Source: an uncultured bacterium
GTDB lineage: Bacteria; Hydrogenedentota; Hydrogenedentia; Hydrogenedentales; Hydrogenedentaceae
Assembly (NCBI GenBank): GCA_937124615.1
Contig: CAKZKR010000019.1
Span: 37,476 to 101,475 of the forward strand
Length of the DNA stretch: 64,000 bases
Direction of reading: 5' to 3'
Each line of letters begins with the position of its first letter. The stretch's first letter is position 1. Shown here piece by piece: positions 17,619 through 26,955 of this stretch. The position numbers and the translations under genes were made by a program. The notes under the pieces were generated by a model. The model saw only the letters and a program-made list of their open reading frames with translations, had not been told where the DNA came from and searched no databases.

Positions 17619-19028
17619 ATGTCGAAAAGCACAGATGTTCGAATAAAGGCGGTTGCATTATATTTTATTCCTGTTTATACACGAGTACCGTTAAAATTTG
17701 GTAAGGAAACTTTAACAGAGGTTATCTGTGCTCGTGTTGCATTGCGAGTTGAGGATAGGGAAGGGAATTCAGCAATTGGTTGGGGAGAAACACCGTTAAG
17801 TGTGCAATGGGTCTGGCCTTCTGAACGTCCTTATGTGGAGCGGTATCAGCATGTTGTCTCTTTTACCCGAAAGATAGCCCATTTTTACAAAAATTTTGAT
17901 TGTAATGGACATCCAATAGAAATAGGGTACTCATTTATCGAGCAAGTTTTACCTCGTGCCTTGAAGCAGTTTAATTCAGGGAGCATGACAGAACCTATGC
18001 CTCGTTTAGCGGGATTGGTTTGTTGCTCTCCTTTTGACCTTGCATTGCACGATGCTTATGGGAAACTGCATCAGATACCTGTATATAACACTTATAACCG
18101 TGAATTTATGAATCGAGACCTTGCGGAGTTTCTAACTCCTGCGGTTGATAAAGATTTATCTTTCGAAAATGTTTATCCCCAACAGTTTTTGAGATTTCCC
18201 TTGCCTAAGAAGATAATTACATGGCATCTGGTAGGTGGTTTGGATTGGCTGGAGGAAGGCGAAGTAACGAAACGAATAGCGGATAAGTATCCGTGTTCGT
18301 TAAGGGAATGGGTGCGACATGATGGTTTGAAATGTTTGAAGATAAAACTTCGGGGGAATGATGTGGGGTGGGATTATGAGCGGATCGTTCAAGTTGGAAG
18401 GATTGCACTTGAAGAAGGGGTATGGTGGTTAAGTGTTGATTTTAATTGCACGGTTCGGAATGCAGGATATGTTGTAGATATACTTGACCGTTTAATGAAG
18501 GAACAACCTCGTATTTATGGAATGATACTTTATGTTGAACAACCTTTCCCGTATGAATTGGAAGCATTTCCTATAGATGTTCGCCCTGTATCTGTTAGGA
18601 AACCGTTATTTATGGATGAGAGTGCTCATGATTGGCGGGTTGTACTTCGGGGAAGGGAATTGGGTTGGTCGGGTGTGGCTTTGAAAACTTGTAAAACACA
18701 AACAGGGGCGTTGTTATCTCTTTGTTGGGCAAAGGCTCATGGACTGCTCTTAATGGTTCAGGATTTGACCAATCCTATGTTGGCTCAGATTCCTCATGTT
18801 CTTTTGGGGGCCCATGCAGGGACAATTATGGGAGTAGAGAGTAATGCTATGCAGTTCTATCCCGAAGCCAGTTTTCCGGAAGCAAAGATTCATCCGGGGC
18901 TATATCAAAGGGTAGAAGGATGTCTTGACTTATCTACCGTGGAGGGAGGAGGTTTTGGTATGCGTTTGGATGAAATGGACCGGGAATTGCCACCTCCGGA
19001 TCTGGTTTTAGGGGATATTGATGTGTAG
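17619..19028 (+). CDS. Enolase-superfamily enzyme (mandelate racemase/muconate lactonizing type)
   Basis: This protein has 469 residues. The capping domain (about 1-160) precedes a modified TIM barrel with the usual active-site order. There is a Lys-x-Lys (K241, K243 in CLKIKLRG) and metal ligands D274 (SVDFN), E307 (YVEQPF) and D333/E334 (FMDES). A further Lys-rich strand LKTCKTQ contains K356 or K359, on the opposite face of the barrel. Such enzymes abstract a proton alpha to a carboxylate, giving racemases, epimerases, cycloisomerases or dehydratases. The substrate cannot be read from sequence. Its 3' end overlaps the convergent uridine kinase gene by 21 bases. It is longer than typical members (about 360-400). 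Confidence 0.82.
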   Translation: MSKSTDVRIKAVALYFIPVYTRVPLKFGKETLTEVICARVALRVEDREGNSAIGWGETPLSVQWVWPSERPYVERYQHVVSFTRKIAHFYKNFDCNGHPIEIGYSFIEQVLPRALKQFNSGSMTEPMPRLAGLVCCSPFDLALHDAYGKLHQIPVYNTYNREFMNRDLAEFLTPAVDKDLSFENVYPQQFLRFPLPKKIITWHLVGGLDWLEEGEVTKRIADKYPCSLREWVRHDGLKCLKIKLRGNDVGWDYERIVQVGRIALEEGVWWLSVDFNCTVRNAGYVVDILDRLMKEQPRIYGMILYVEQPFPYELEAFPIDVRPVSVRKPLFMDESAHDWRVVLRGRELGWSGVALKTCKTQTGALLSLCWAKAHGLLLMVQDLTNPMLAQIPHVLLGAHAGTIMGVESNAMQFYPEASFPEAKIHPGLYQRVEGCLDLSTVEGGGFGMRLDEMDRELPPPDLVLGDIDV

Positions 19029-19652
19029 TAGGGAAGCAATTTTTTTTAAGGAAGGATGAAGTAGAATTTTTCTAAGAGAATATTCTAATTGATTTCCAGA
19101 AACAACTATATCGGAGAATTGTTTTGATGGTTGAATGTATTTTTCATGCATAGGACGGACTGTGTTGATGTATTGGGAAATCACTTTTTCTAATGTTCGT
19201 TTTCGTTCTATCAGGTCTCGTTGTAGTCTTCGGATAAATCGCAAGTCATTGTCCAGTTCAACAAATATTTTTAGGTTTGCAATGTTTCGGAGTGATGGAT
19301 AGGTTAAGGTATGTAATCCTTCTATAATTGTTATTGAGTGGGGCTGTATTTTTAGAGTTTTCTTTTTACGGATATGTGTTGCAAAGTTATATTGGGGTAT
19401 GTAGATGGGCTTGTTTTTCTTTAACAGTTTTATATGTTCTATCAATAATTTGTAATCGATGGATTGGGGATGGTCAAAATTATGTTGTTCGCGTTGTTTC
19501 AATGGAATTGATGATAAATCTTTATAATAGTTATCCAAAGAGATAACAACAGCATGAGGGGAAAGGGATTCTTTTAAATGATAAGCAAGGGTGGTTTTTC
19601 CCGACGCGGAACCTCCACTAATTAAGATGATATATGTTGTTATGTCATCCAT
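19008..19652 (-). CDS. udk: Uridine kinase / phosphoribulokinase-type kinase
   Basis: This 214-residue P-loop kinase has Walker A GGSASGKTT at 13-21. ISLDNYYKDLSSIP and HNFDHPQSIDYKLL give the acceptor-binding Asp and the DHP-type motif of uridine kinases. The IIEGLHTL strand and the RLQRDLIERKRTLE Arg-rich lid complete the fold. It would phosphorylate uridine or cytidine in pyrimidine salvage. Its ATG lies inside the end of the upstream permease gene (13-base overlap), so it is the last gene of the transporter operon. That pairing suggests convenience of transcription or a less usual substrate; I infer neither strongly. Confidence 0.85.
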   Translation of the reverse strand: MDDITTYIILISGGSASGKTTLAYHLKESLSPHAVVISLDNYYKDLSSIPLKQREQHNFDHPQSIDYKLLIEHIKLLKKNKPIYIPQYNFATHIRKKKTLKIQPHSITIIEGLHTLTYPSLRNIANLKIFVELDNDLRFIRRLQRDLIERKRTLEKVISQYINTVRPMHEKYIQPSKQFSDIVVSGNQLEYSLRKILLHPSLKKIASLLHINIP

Positions 19653-20671
19653 TCTTTAAAATTCTTACCGAAAAGTATATATAGGAAAGCAGGAACACCT
19701 ATAAGTGTGGTTATGATCCCGATGGGAATTTCTGTTGTAAATAACTTTCTGGCAAGGATGTCGCAGAATAATAAAAAGGAACCGCCTATGAAAGCACTAT
19801 ACGGAAAGACCCGTCTGTGGGAGGAGCCTACAAAATAGCGGGTAGCATGTGGAACAATTAATCCAACGAATCCAATAGGTCCCGTTTCTGCAACAATAAC
19901 AGCCGTTAAAACGGAAACAATAATAAAAAGATGTGTTTGTAATTTAGCAATGTTTACCCCCCTTGCCTGAGCAATTTCGGTGTCAAAAGTATATTGGTCT
20001 AATGCGGAACTGTAACTCCAGAGTAGGAAAAAGGCAGGTATGGAAACAATGGATACTGTGATTAGGGAACGATAACCTAAGACTTGAGTGGAACCAAACC
20101 ACCATCGTTCCATAAAAACGAGTTTATCAGGGGTGGCCCAGTATCTTAAAATGGAGATAAATGCGTTTGCTAACATGCCTAAGGTGATTCCACAGAGGAG
20201 AAGTAGGGTCGCTGATAATTTGGGTCTTGTTTTTATTAAGATTAATATGAGGAGGACTTCGCCGATTGCAAAAAAGAAAGCGAATAGGTGCGATAGAGGG
20301 ATGTATTTATTGGGGATAAACGATAGAAACGAGTTCATTCCCAGATATGCGATGTAAGCTCCTAATGAAGCAAAACTGGATGTTCCTAATGTATAGGGAG
20401 TTGCAAGTGGATTTCGTAGGAGTGCTTGAAAAGTAACCCCACCGATAGAAAGGGCGGTTCCTACAAGAATGGTAATTAATGTTCGAGGGATACGATGGAA
20501 TAGGACGATTTCTATTGCTAAAGCGGAATGGGTTGGGTCGTTTTGTTGTATTGCCCGAAATAACCTCAATGGTGAGATGGGTTCATAACCTGTGAAAATA
20601 CTTAATGGGATTAGTATTAGAAATATTGAGATGCAGATAATAAGTATTGTTGTATTGTGCCCCTGTTTCAT
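19640..20671 (-). CDS. FecCD/BtuC-type ABC transporter permease
   Basis: This 343-residue inner-membrane protein has about nine or ten hydrophobic segments. Family landmarks include RIPRTLITILVGTALSIGGV near residues 54-73, the NPLATPYTLGTSSFASLG loop, and GPIGFVGLIVPHATRYFVG near 268-286, which contacts the ATPase. FecCD permeases import Fe-siderophores, haem or cobalamin as dimers. The start codon overlaps nothing upstream except the four-base ATGA link with the ATPase stop. Together with the binding lipoprotein, the three genes form a complete importer. Confidence 0.93.
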   Translation of the reverse strand: MKQGHNTTILIICISIFLILIPLSIFTGYEPISPLRLFRAIQQNDPTHSALAIEIVLFHRIPRTLITILVGTALSIGGVTFQALLRNPLATPYTLGTSSFASLGAYIAYLGMNSFLSFIPNKYIPLSHLFAFFFAIGEVLLILILIKTRPKLSATLLLLCGITLGMLANAFISILRYWATPDKLVFMERWWFGSTQVLGYRSLITVSIVSIPAFFLLWSYSSALDQYTFDTEIAQARGVNIAKLQTHLFIIVSVLTAVIVAETGPIGFVGLIVPHATRYFVGSSHRRVFPYSAFIGGSFLLFCDILARKLFTTEIPIGIITTLIGVPAFLYILFGKNFKEWMT

Positions 20672-21462
20672 GAATTCTTTTCCTGTTTTATTTCGATAAG
20701 CAGTCCTTTTGTAAGAGGATGAGTACCTACCCAGAAGGAAGCGTTATAGGCTTTACTCAGGTTATCTGTTGTTAGTGTGTTTTCTGCGTTTCCATGAGCG
20801 ATTATCCGATGATTGGATGATAACAGAATAAATTCTTCCGCAAATCGTGTAACCATATTAATTTCATGCGATGCGATTACGACTGTATAAGATTTCTTTG
20901 TTAGTTCGTGAAGATGTTGAAGTGTCTCTATTTGATGAGGTAAATCCAGGCCGGCTAAAGGTTCGTCCAAAAGCAACACTTCAGGTTCTTGAGCCAGAAT
21001 ACTTGCGATAAGTGTTCTTTTGCATTCTCCTCCGGAAAGTTCGGAGTAGAGTCGGTTTTCTAATGGTTTTAAATTCATAATATTCATACATTGTTCTATG
21101 ATTTCATAATCTTTTGGGTTTAATCTTGTAAGGATGGGTTTTCTTGGAAAACGCCCCATAGCAACAATTTCAAAAACAGTTAAAGGAAAAATTGGGAAGA
21201 TGTTTTGTGGAAGGAATGCGATTTTCTGAATCCGTTCTCGAACAGGGAACAAGTCTATAGGTTTGTTGTTCAAAAGTATGGTCCCATCTGTTTTAGTTAT
21301 TGTCCCTGATAGTAATCGTAAGAGTGTGCTTTTCCCAGAACCGTTTGGTCCAATAAGTGCTGTTAATGTTCCGGATCTGATTGAAAATTGGATGTTTTCG
21401 AATAACGGTTCGTCATTCCGGTAACGAAAGGATAGATTCTTTGTGGTAAGAATTGGGTTCAT
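20668..21462 (-). CDS. ABC transporter ATPase, BtuD/FecE type
   Basis: This 264-residue protein has Walker A GPNGSGKST at 38-46, a Q-loop in AFLPQN, the signature ELSGGECKR (Glu-Cys-Lys replacing the more usual Gln-x-x), Walker B VLLLDEPLAGLD and an H-loop in VIASHEIN. It energises uptake through the FecCD permease. It overlaps its neighbours by four bases on each side, showing tight translational coupling with the binding protein upstream and the permease downstream. The substrate is set by the binding protein. Confidence 0.94.
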   Translation of the reverse strand: MNPILTTKNLSFRYRNDEPLFENIQFSIRSGTLTALIGPNGSGKSTLLRLLSGTITKTDGTILLNNKPIDLFPVRERIQKIAFLPQNIFPIFPLTVFEIVAMGRFPRKPILTRLNPKDYEIIEQCMNIMNLKPLENRLYSELSGGECKRTLIASILAQEPEVLLLDEPLAGLDLPHQIETLQHLHELTKKSYTVVIASHEINMVTRFAEEFILLSSNHRIIAHGNAENTLTTDNLSKAYNASFWVGTHPLTKGLLIEIKQEKNS

Positions 21463-22364
21463 AACCCTAATTCTACTTCGGGATGTAATAGTGTCGCAAT
21501 TTTTTTTGCTATATCGTAGATGCGAGGTCCTGGGCGCATACCGTATGATTCAAGAATAAAATAAACACGACTTTTTTTTACGGCAGGGACTGTTTCTAAT
21601 GCTTTCCAATCGAAATACAAAGCGTCCAGTTGCTTTTGGGTAAGGTTCTCACCACAACGGAATTCAATAATTACTTCAGGGGCTCTGGATAGTACTTGTT
21701 CAGCGGAAATCTCAAAGTAGTTTTGTTTTGAATCTTCATATATGTTTTTTCCCCCTGTAAATTTTAATATTTCTGAAAGGAATGATGTTCCTCCTGCAAC
21801 CTGTATTGTAGATAAATCACGAGGTTCTCTACCGACAACAAGTAAAGTTGGTATAGGTTCAAAATCCTTTGTGATTTCTGATAATTTCTGGAAATTGTTT
21901 TGTATTTCTGATACAAGTAGTTTTGCTTTGTGTGAAGTATGAGTTATTTCGCCGATAATAGAGATCCCGTCATAGATTTGTTGGAGGTTGTCCATTGGCA
22001 CCGGATGATATTGAATCCCCTGTTGTTTGGCTAACTCTTTTAGTTGTGGGATCTCGCCGGAGACAATAAGAATAGCGGGTTTTAGTGCAGTGATTTTTTC
22101 AAGATTGGGAGATAAGTAACTTCCAATTCGGTTTAAATCCTTTGTTTCTGGGGGGTAGTCATCAAAGTCGCTGATACCTTTTAATTTATGATAAGCACCT
22201 AATTCAAAAATAATTTCTGTAATATTGGGTCCGATAGATATAATTCCTGATTTTTCTGTAGTTGAAGAACAGGCCATCGCTATAAAGATTAGTAGGCAAA
22301 TGCAAGCAGAGGGAAATAAATCTCTTAGAAAAGCACGAAGATGGTTACTCCTAATAGAAAACAT
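21459..22364 (-). CDS. ABC transporter substrate-binding lipoprotein, BtuF/FecB type
   Basis: This protein has 301 residues from the ATG at 22364, chosen because AAAGG lies upstream at suitable spacing; a longer frame reaches 22418. The signal peptide ends in the lipobox AMAC. IISIGPNITEIIFELGA and the ISDFDDYPPE segment are characteristic of cobalamin/haem binding proteins such as BtuF, and LKPAILIV and VPMDNLQQIYDGISIIGEIT follow in family order. Cobalamin is my leading guess for the ligand, with iron complexes possible. I looked for a cobalamin riboswitch upstream and did not see one, although only about 120 bases separate it from the divergent amylase-like gene. Confidence 0.88.
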   Translation of the reverse strand: MFSIRSNHLRAFLRDLFPSACICLLIFIAMACSSTTEKSGIISIGPNITEIIFELGAYHKLKGISDFDDYPPETKDLNRIGSYLSPNLEKITALKPAILIVSGEIPQLKELAKQQGIQYHPVPMDNLQQIYDGISIIGEITHTSHKAKLLVSEIQNNFQKLSEITKDFEPIPTLLVVGREPRDLSTIQVAGGTSFLSEILKFTGGKNIYEDSKQNYFEISAEQVLSRAPEVIIEFRCGENLTQKQLDALYFDWKALETVPAVKKSRVYFILESYGMRPGPRIYDIAKKIATLLHPEVELGL

Positions 22365-22541
22365 TGTATATAACCTTTTTATAAGAATACTTAACCGAAG
22401 ATAATGCAGCCAATGCAATACAATAGCCTATATATATTATAATCTATTGATTTTGTAAAATACATTTAAATAAGGTTCAAGTGTTTTTTTGTTTATCATC
22501 GGGTTTTTGAAGGTAACTTCAGAAAGGATTAAAGCAAAACG

Positions 22542-25500
22542 ATGGAATTTTTTAGAAAAAGTGATTGGTATCCGTTAAGTTTTTTATGGAGAAAGAAGGC
22601 ATGGGATAATTGGGACCCTAAAAAGACCATTACAGAGTTAAAAAAGGATATTTCAGAAAAAGAGAAAAAAATTTTATGGGTTCGTTCTTTGGTGGAAGAG
22701 GTAAACCGTAATTATTCTCATCGACCGGGATTTTCGTTCTGGTCGCAGGGTGAATTGCGTGCGATGGAAATAATCACGGAGGTATTTCGATATATTATTT
22801 ATTATTACGGTCAACAAATAAAACCATTTCCGATGCTTGAACTGGGAGAATGTCTGGAGAAAGAATTGGGAGACAGGATAAAGCGTTTGTTAGAAGGATG
22901 GCTGGAAGAGTTTCCTCCGGAAAATCTTTATCGGCGGGGATTAATTATGGAAGAATTTTTTTTGAAGGAACCCCGGGGGAATTCTTGTTATGAGATATTG
23001 TTTCAAGAATTTCTGCTTGGGTGGATTACTAATCAAAATCCTGCGGGAAAGAAATATAAAATTTTATTTGATGATGAATCATTTAAGAAATTCCAGCCTT
23101 TGTATACGGAGACTGTTGGGAAAGCAGAAACTGTTATATGTCAATGGCCTCCTTTGAAGGAAACAAATTGCTCTTTGTGGGATACTCTCTGGGAGCCTAT
23201 ACGGGCATGTCCTGATTCTCTGGAAGGTCAGTTGGATTATATTCGTCGGAATTGGAGTTTCTTTTTGCCGTCGGCTTTGCTTACCGAGTTAAATTTTGTT
23301 TGGGGGGTTATTCAAGAAGAACGACAATGGAGGGGTTTTGGTAAGGGACCTGTTGATGTGCTTGATTTCAGGGTGTTAAGGGGATTGGGCTATGAGGAGT
23401 ATGAAGCGTTTTCACCTGACCGTGATTGGATGCCCAATTTAGTATTAATTGCGAAATCGATATATGTATGGTTATCTCAGTTGTCAAAGAAATATAAAAG
23501 GGAGATAAAGCATCTGGATGATATTCCGGATGAGGAATTGGAGCAATTAGCTCGGTGGGGTTTCTCTGGATTGTGGCTTATTGGGGTTTGGGAACGTTCT
23601 GAGGCTTCCAAAATGATTAAGAGACTAACAGGAAATCCCGAGGCATTAGCCTCTGCATATTCTCTCTATGACTACGAAATAGCCCAGGATTTAGGAGGAG
23701 AAAAGGCTCTCAAAAGGTTGCAGGAAAAGGCTTTCCGGAAGGGAATACGCCTGGCAAGCGATATGGTGCCAAATCATTTTGGGATTTATTCCCGCTGGAT
23801 TGTTGAACATCCGGATTGGTTTATTCAGATGTCATATCCTCCTTTCCCTTCATACCGGTTTAATGGACCTAATTTATCATTGCATCCGGATATTTGTATT
23901 CAGATAGAAGATGGATATTGGGACCGTTCTGATGCGGGTGTTGTGTTTAAATGGCAAAATATCAGGACGGGGGAGGTTCGGTATGTCTATCATGGGAATG
24001 ATGGGACGCACATGCCGTGGAATGATACCGCTCAACTAAATTTTCTTTTGCCGGAGGTCCGGGAAATGGTTAAAAGGCATATTCTTCATGTCGCGAGAAT
24101 GTTCCCTATCATTCGTTTTGATGCGGCGATGACATTAACGAAACGACATTATCAACGGTTATGGTTTCCGGCCCCTGGGGAGGGAGGGGCTATTCCTTCC
24201 CGTGCTGAGTGTGGAATGACGCGAGAAGAATTTGATAGATATTTTCCAAAAGAATTTTGGAGAGAAGTTGTTGATATGATTGCTGAAGAGGCTCCCGATA
24301 CTCTGTTATTGGCGGAAGCATTCTGGTTATTGGAAGGTTATTTTGTCCGGACATTAGGGATGCACCGGGTTTATAATAGTGCTTTTATGAATATGCTCAA
24401 GATGGAGGATAATGCTAAATATCGGCAAACAATTAAGAATGTATTGGAATTCAGTCCCGCGGTGTTACAGCGTTTTGTCAATTTTATGAACAATCCCGAT
24501 GAGGAAACGGCCATTGCTCAATTTGGTAAAGATGACAAGTATTTTGGGATTGCTATGATGATGGTTACACTTCCCGGACTACCTATGTTTGGGCATGGGC
24601 AAATAGAGGGCTTCTCTGAGAAATATGGAATGGAGTATCCTCGTGCTTACTGGGATGAGATGCCGGATCAGAATTTAATTCACCGACATGAACGAGAAAT
24701 ATTCCCATTAATGAAAAAGAGGTACATATTCAGTGGAGCCCAGCATTTTGCTTTTTATGATTTTGTTACGCCTCAGGGCTGGGTAGATGAGAATGTATTT
24801 GCTTACACAAACCGGGCGGGTTTAGAAAGGGCCCTTATTGTATATAACAATGCATATAATATGACGCGAGGTCGTATTTATCGTTCCACAGCAATTAATG
24901 TTGGATCTGCGGAAAAACCGAGTCTTGTTACACGGACATTGGGAGAAGCATTAGGGCTAAAATCCGATCCGGGAATATTCTATATTTTCCGAGATACACG
25001 AAATGATATGGATTATATATATTCAGGGGCCCACCTTTGTGAGCATGGTATATACCTTGAATTACAGGGTTATGAATATGTAGTTTTTATGAATTGGCGG
25101 GAGGTTTATGACCGTGATGGAATCTGGAACAAGATTGCGGAGGTTCTTTCCGGAAAAGGAATTCGGGACATAGAAAGTCTTTACCATGAATTTCTGTTTT
25201 CGGATGTATTGGGACCCCTGGAAGAAGTTGTAAAACCTGAAATTATAGGACCCCTAATAACAGGAAAGGAGGTGGATGAGGAACGGTTATTTGCTGTGTT
25301 AGAGAATTTTTGGTCTGCTTGTGCAAGAAGGGTTCAGTATCCATTCGCAATAAAACCGTGGGTGGAGCATTCTATCAAGGAATGCTTTGATATTCATCAT
25401 AGATATATTGAGTTTTGCAAATTGAAAGATATGCCCGAGATAGAGGCGTACCTGGGTACACGGCTTGCTTTTAGTAATAAGGAAAGGCAGAGACTGTCGC

Positions 25501-26024
25501 GTATATTTACAATTTGGGGCTTACTTCATAATCTGGGAGGACTGTCGTTGATGTTATTGGGTCCCCCTTTGTATGAGTCGGATGAAATTACAACAATAAC
25601 AGCTCAATGGTTGAAGGAATGGCATTTAACAGATGTTATAGCAAGGGGTTTTGCTACATTTGGGCTTGATGAATATTCTGCACGGAGGGATGCAGAACTG
25701 GTTCGAATAAGTATTGAGCATTCCGCCCAGTTAATTCGCATTCAACAGGGTCCCTGGGCTCCTTATTTGTATCCTATATTTTCAGATAAAGGGGTTCAAC
25801 AAGTATTGGGGGTTCATGAATACGGTGGGAGAACATGGTTGATAAAGGAGCACTTTGAGGATTTGTTGTTTATCCTTTTTGTAACTCTGTGGTTATCCCG
25901 TTATCCATGGAATGATAAGGCACGGATAGAGTTATCTACTTGTCTTGAGAATATCCATGAACTCATCATGGCTACCTGTGAAACGGATTATGACTTTAAT
26001 TGGTTGTTCGAAGCAATTAAATAA
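22542..26024 (+). CDS. Large alpha-amylase family (GH13-like) protein
   Basis: At 1160 residues this is the largest protein in the window, with no signal peptide, so probably cytoplasmic. The central barrel shows GH13 landmarks: DMVPNH at 407-412, the nucleophile strand IRFDAAM with D527, the acid/base strand LLAEAFW with E592, and an N-x-P-D variant of the NHD motif with D653. Roughly 330 residues precede the barrel and about 350 follow the catalytic part, including a helical C-terminal region I cannot assign. It may remodel or transfer maltodextrins or make or break another alpha-glucan. It starts divergently from the importer operon and converges on the LamG-like gene. Confidence 0.82.
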   Translation: MEFFRKSDWYPLSFLWRKKAWDNWDPKKTITELKKDISEKEKKILWVRSLVEEVNRNYSHRPGFSFWSQGELRAMEIITEVFRYIIYYYGQQIKPFPMLELGECLEKELGDRIKRLLEGWLEEFPPENLYRRGLIMEEFFLKEPRGNSCYEILFQEFLLGWITNQNPAGKKYKILFDDESFKKFQPLYTETVGKAETVICQWPPLKETNCSLWDTLWEPIRACPDSLEGQLDYIRRNWSFFLPSALLTELNFVWGVIQEERQWRGFGKGPVDVLDFRVLRGLGYEEYEAFSPDRDWMPNLVLIAKSIYVWLSQLSKKYKREIKHLDDIPDEELEQLARWGFSGLWLIGVWERSEASKMIKRLTGNPEALASAYSLYDYEIAQDLGGEKALKRLQEKAFRKGIRLASDMVPNHFGIYSRWIVEHPDWFIQMSYPPFPSYRFNGPNLSLHPDICIQIEDGYWDRSDAGVVFKWQNIRTGEVRYVYHGNDGTHMPWNDTAQLNFLLPEVREMVKRHILHVARMFPIIRFDAAMTLTKRHYQRLWFPAPGEGGAIPSRAECGMTREEFDRYFPKEFWREVVDMIAEEAPDTLLLAEAFWLLEGYFVRTLGMHRVYNSAFMNMLKMEDNAKYRQTIKNVLEFSPAVLQRFVNFMNNPDEETAIAQFGKDDKYFGIAMMMVTLPGLPMFGHGQIEGFSEKYGMEYPRAYWDEMPDQNLIHRHEREIFPLMKKRYIFSGAQHFAFYDFVTPQGWVDENVFAYTNRAGLERALIVYNNAYNMTRGRIYRSTAINVGSAEKPSLVTRTLGEALGLKSDPGIFYIFRDTRNDMDYIYSGAHLCEHGIYLELQGYEYVVFMNWREVYDRDGIWNKIAEVLSGKGIRDIESLYHEFLFSDVLGPLEEVVKPEIIGPLITGKEVDEERLFAVLENFWSACARRVQYPFAIKPWVEHSIKECFDIHHRYIEFCKLKDMPEIEAYLGTRLAFSNKERQRLSRIFTIWGLLHNLGGLSLMLLGPPLYESDEITTITAQWLKEWHLTDVIARGFATFGLDEYSARRDAELVRISIEHSAQLIRIQQGPWAPYLYPIFSDKGVQQVLGVHEYGGRTWLIKEHFEDLLFILFVTLWLSRYPWNDKARIELSTCLENIHELIMATCETDYDFNWLFEAIK

Positions 26025-26027
26025 AAA

Positions 26028-26744
26028 TTATTTTTTTATGGCAAGATTTTTATCAGGGGTGTCCCAAATTTTTAAATCGTCGAAACAACCTGTATCATCA
26101 AATGAGCCTAATCCGATTCTTCCTTTTATGAAGGTTTTATCTTCAGTTACCATGATGGGTTTTTCCATATCATCATAATAAACTTCAATTTTTCCAGATT
26201 TTGTATCTCGAACGAGGGTTATTTGATGAAAATCTTGTGTCCAGTCGGCTCCTGTTGTGCGTTCTTTGGCAATAGATATACGGGGAGCATTATTTACAAG
26301 GAATATAGAATGAGCATGGGGGTCGGCTTTTGTTGCTATATGCACATAGTAAAAATGAGTTGGATCCTGATAGCCAAAGAAAAAACAAAGGTCTCGATGG
26401 CCATATTCCTTACCGGTTTGTTTGGCTCGAACGGTAAGTGTAAAATCTTCAAATTCATTGTCTTTTATTAGTGCAATGCTTTTGGGTGAACGAACAGGAG
26501 GTTCGTATTGACTGGACCCTGTTAAACATAGAAGGTTATTTCCATGTTCATCTTTTGAGACGGTCCAGACTTTGGAATCTGTCATTTCCCAACGCTGAGA
26601 ACCTTGCTCGAAATCTTCTTGAAACAATGGTTTCTTTACTTCATCACTGAAGGTGGTCGAGATGAGAAAAATAAATGAAAAGAAGTTTAGAAAGATCATG
26701 AGCAATGGCCGATATTTTTTGTTTTGTTGATGAGGGTGAAACAT
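26028..26744 (-). CDS. Secreted LamG/DUF1080-like domain protein
   Basis: This protein has 238 residues. A signal peptide (about 1-34) precedes a single beta-sandwich: LFQEDFEQGSQRWEM, then FEDFTLTVRAKQTG, DLCFFFGYQDPTHFYYVHIA, DFHQITLVRDTKSGKIEVYYD, and a closing GRIGLGSFDDTGCFDDLKIW. This is the order of strands in concanavalin-like (LamG, 3-keto-disaccharide hydrolase) domains common in polysaccharide-degrading bacteria. It could bind or cleave a sugar; no catalytic residue is certain. A ribosome site (AGGGAA) precedes the ATG. It converges on the amylase-like gene with three bases between stops. Confidence 0.72.
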   Translation of the reverse strand: MFHPHQQNKKYRPLLMIFLNFFSFIFLISTTFSDEVKKPLFQEDFEQGSQRWEMTDSKVWTVSKDEHGNNLLCLTGSSQYEPPVRSPKSIALIKDNEFEDFTLTVRAKQTGKEYGHRDLCFFFGYQDPTHFYYVHIATKADPHAHSIFLVNNAPRISIAKERTTGADWTQDFHQITLVRDTKSGKIEVYYDDMEKPIMVTEDKTFIKGRIGLGSFDDTGCFDDLKIWDTPDKNLAIKK

Positions 26745-26955
26745 TTTAATTTTCCCTATCTTAAAATTTTGTTGTTTTTTTCTAGTAATTCAATTATACA
26801 AAAATAATTGTATAGAATGAATCTTTATGTTAAAGAATAAAAACTTGATATTTTAGAATTAACAATAATAGAATAAAAACCATAATATTGTTTCTCTTTG
26901 TTATGGAGATACAATGGTTTAAATACTTTTAAAGCATTTCAAAGGAAAAGATTTT

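Noticed and set aside
22365..22541. Possible cobalamin riboswitch ahead of the BtuF-type gene
   Set aside because: The region is AT-rich, about 175 bases long and shared with a divergent gene; no B12-box-like segment or conserved multi-stem core could be found.
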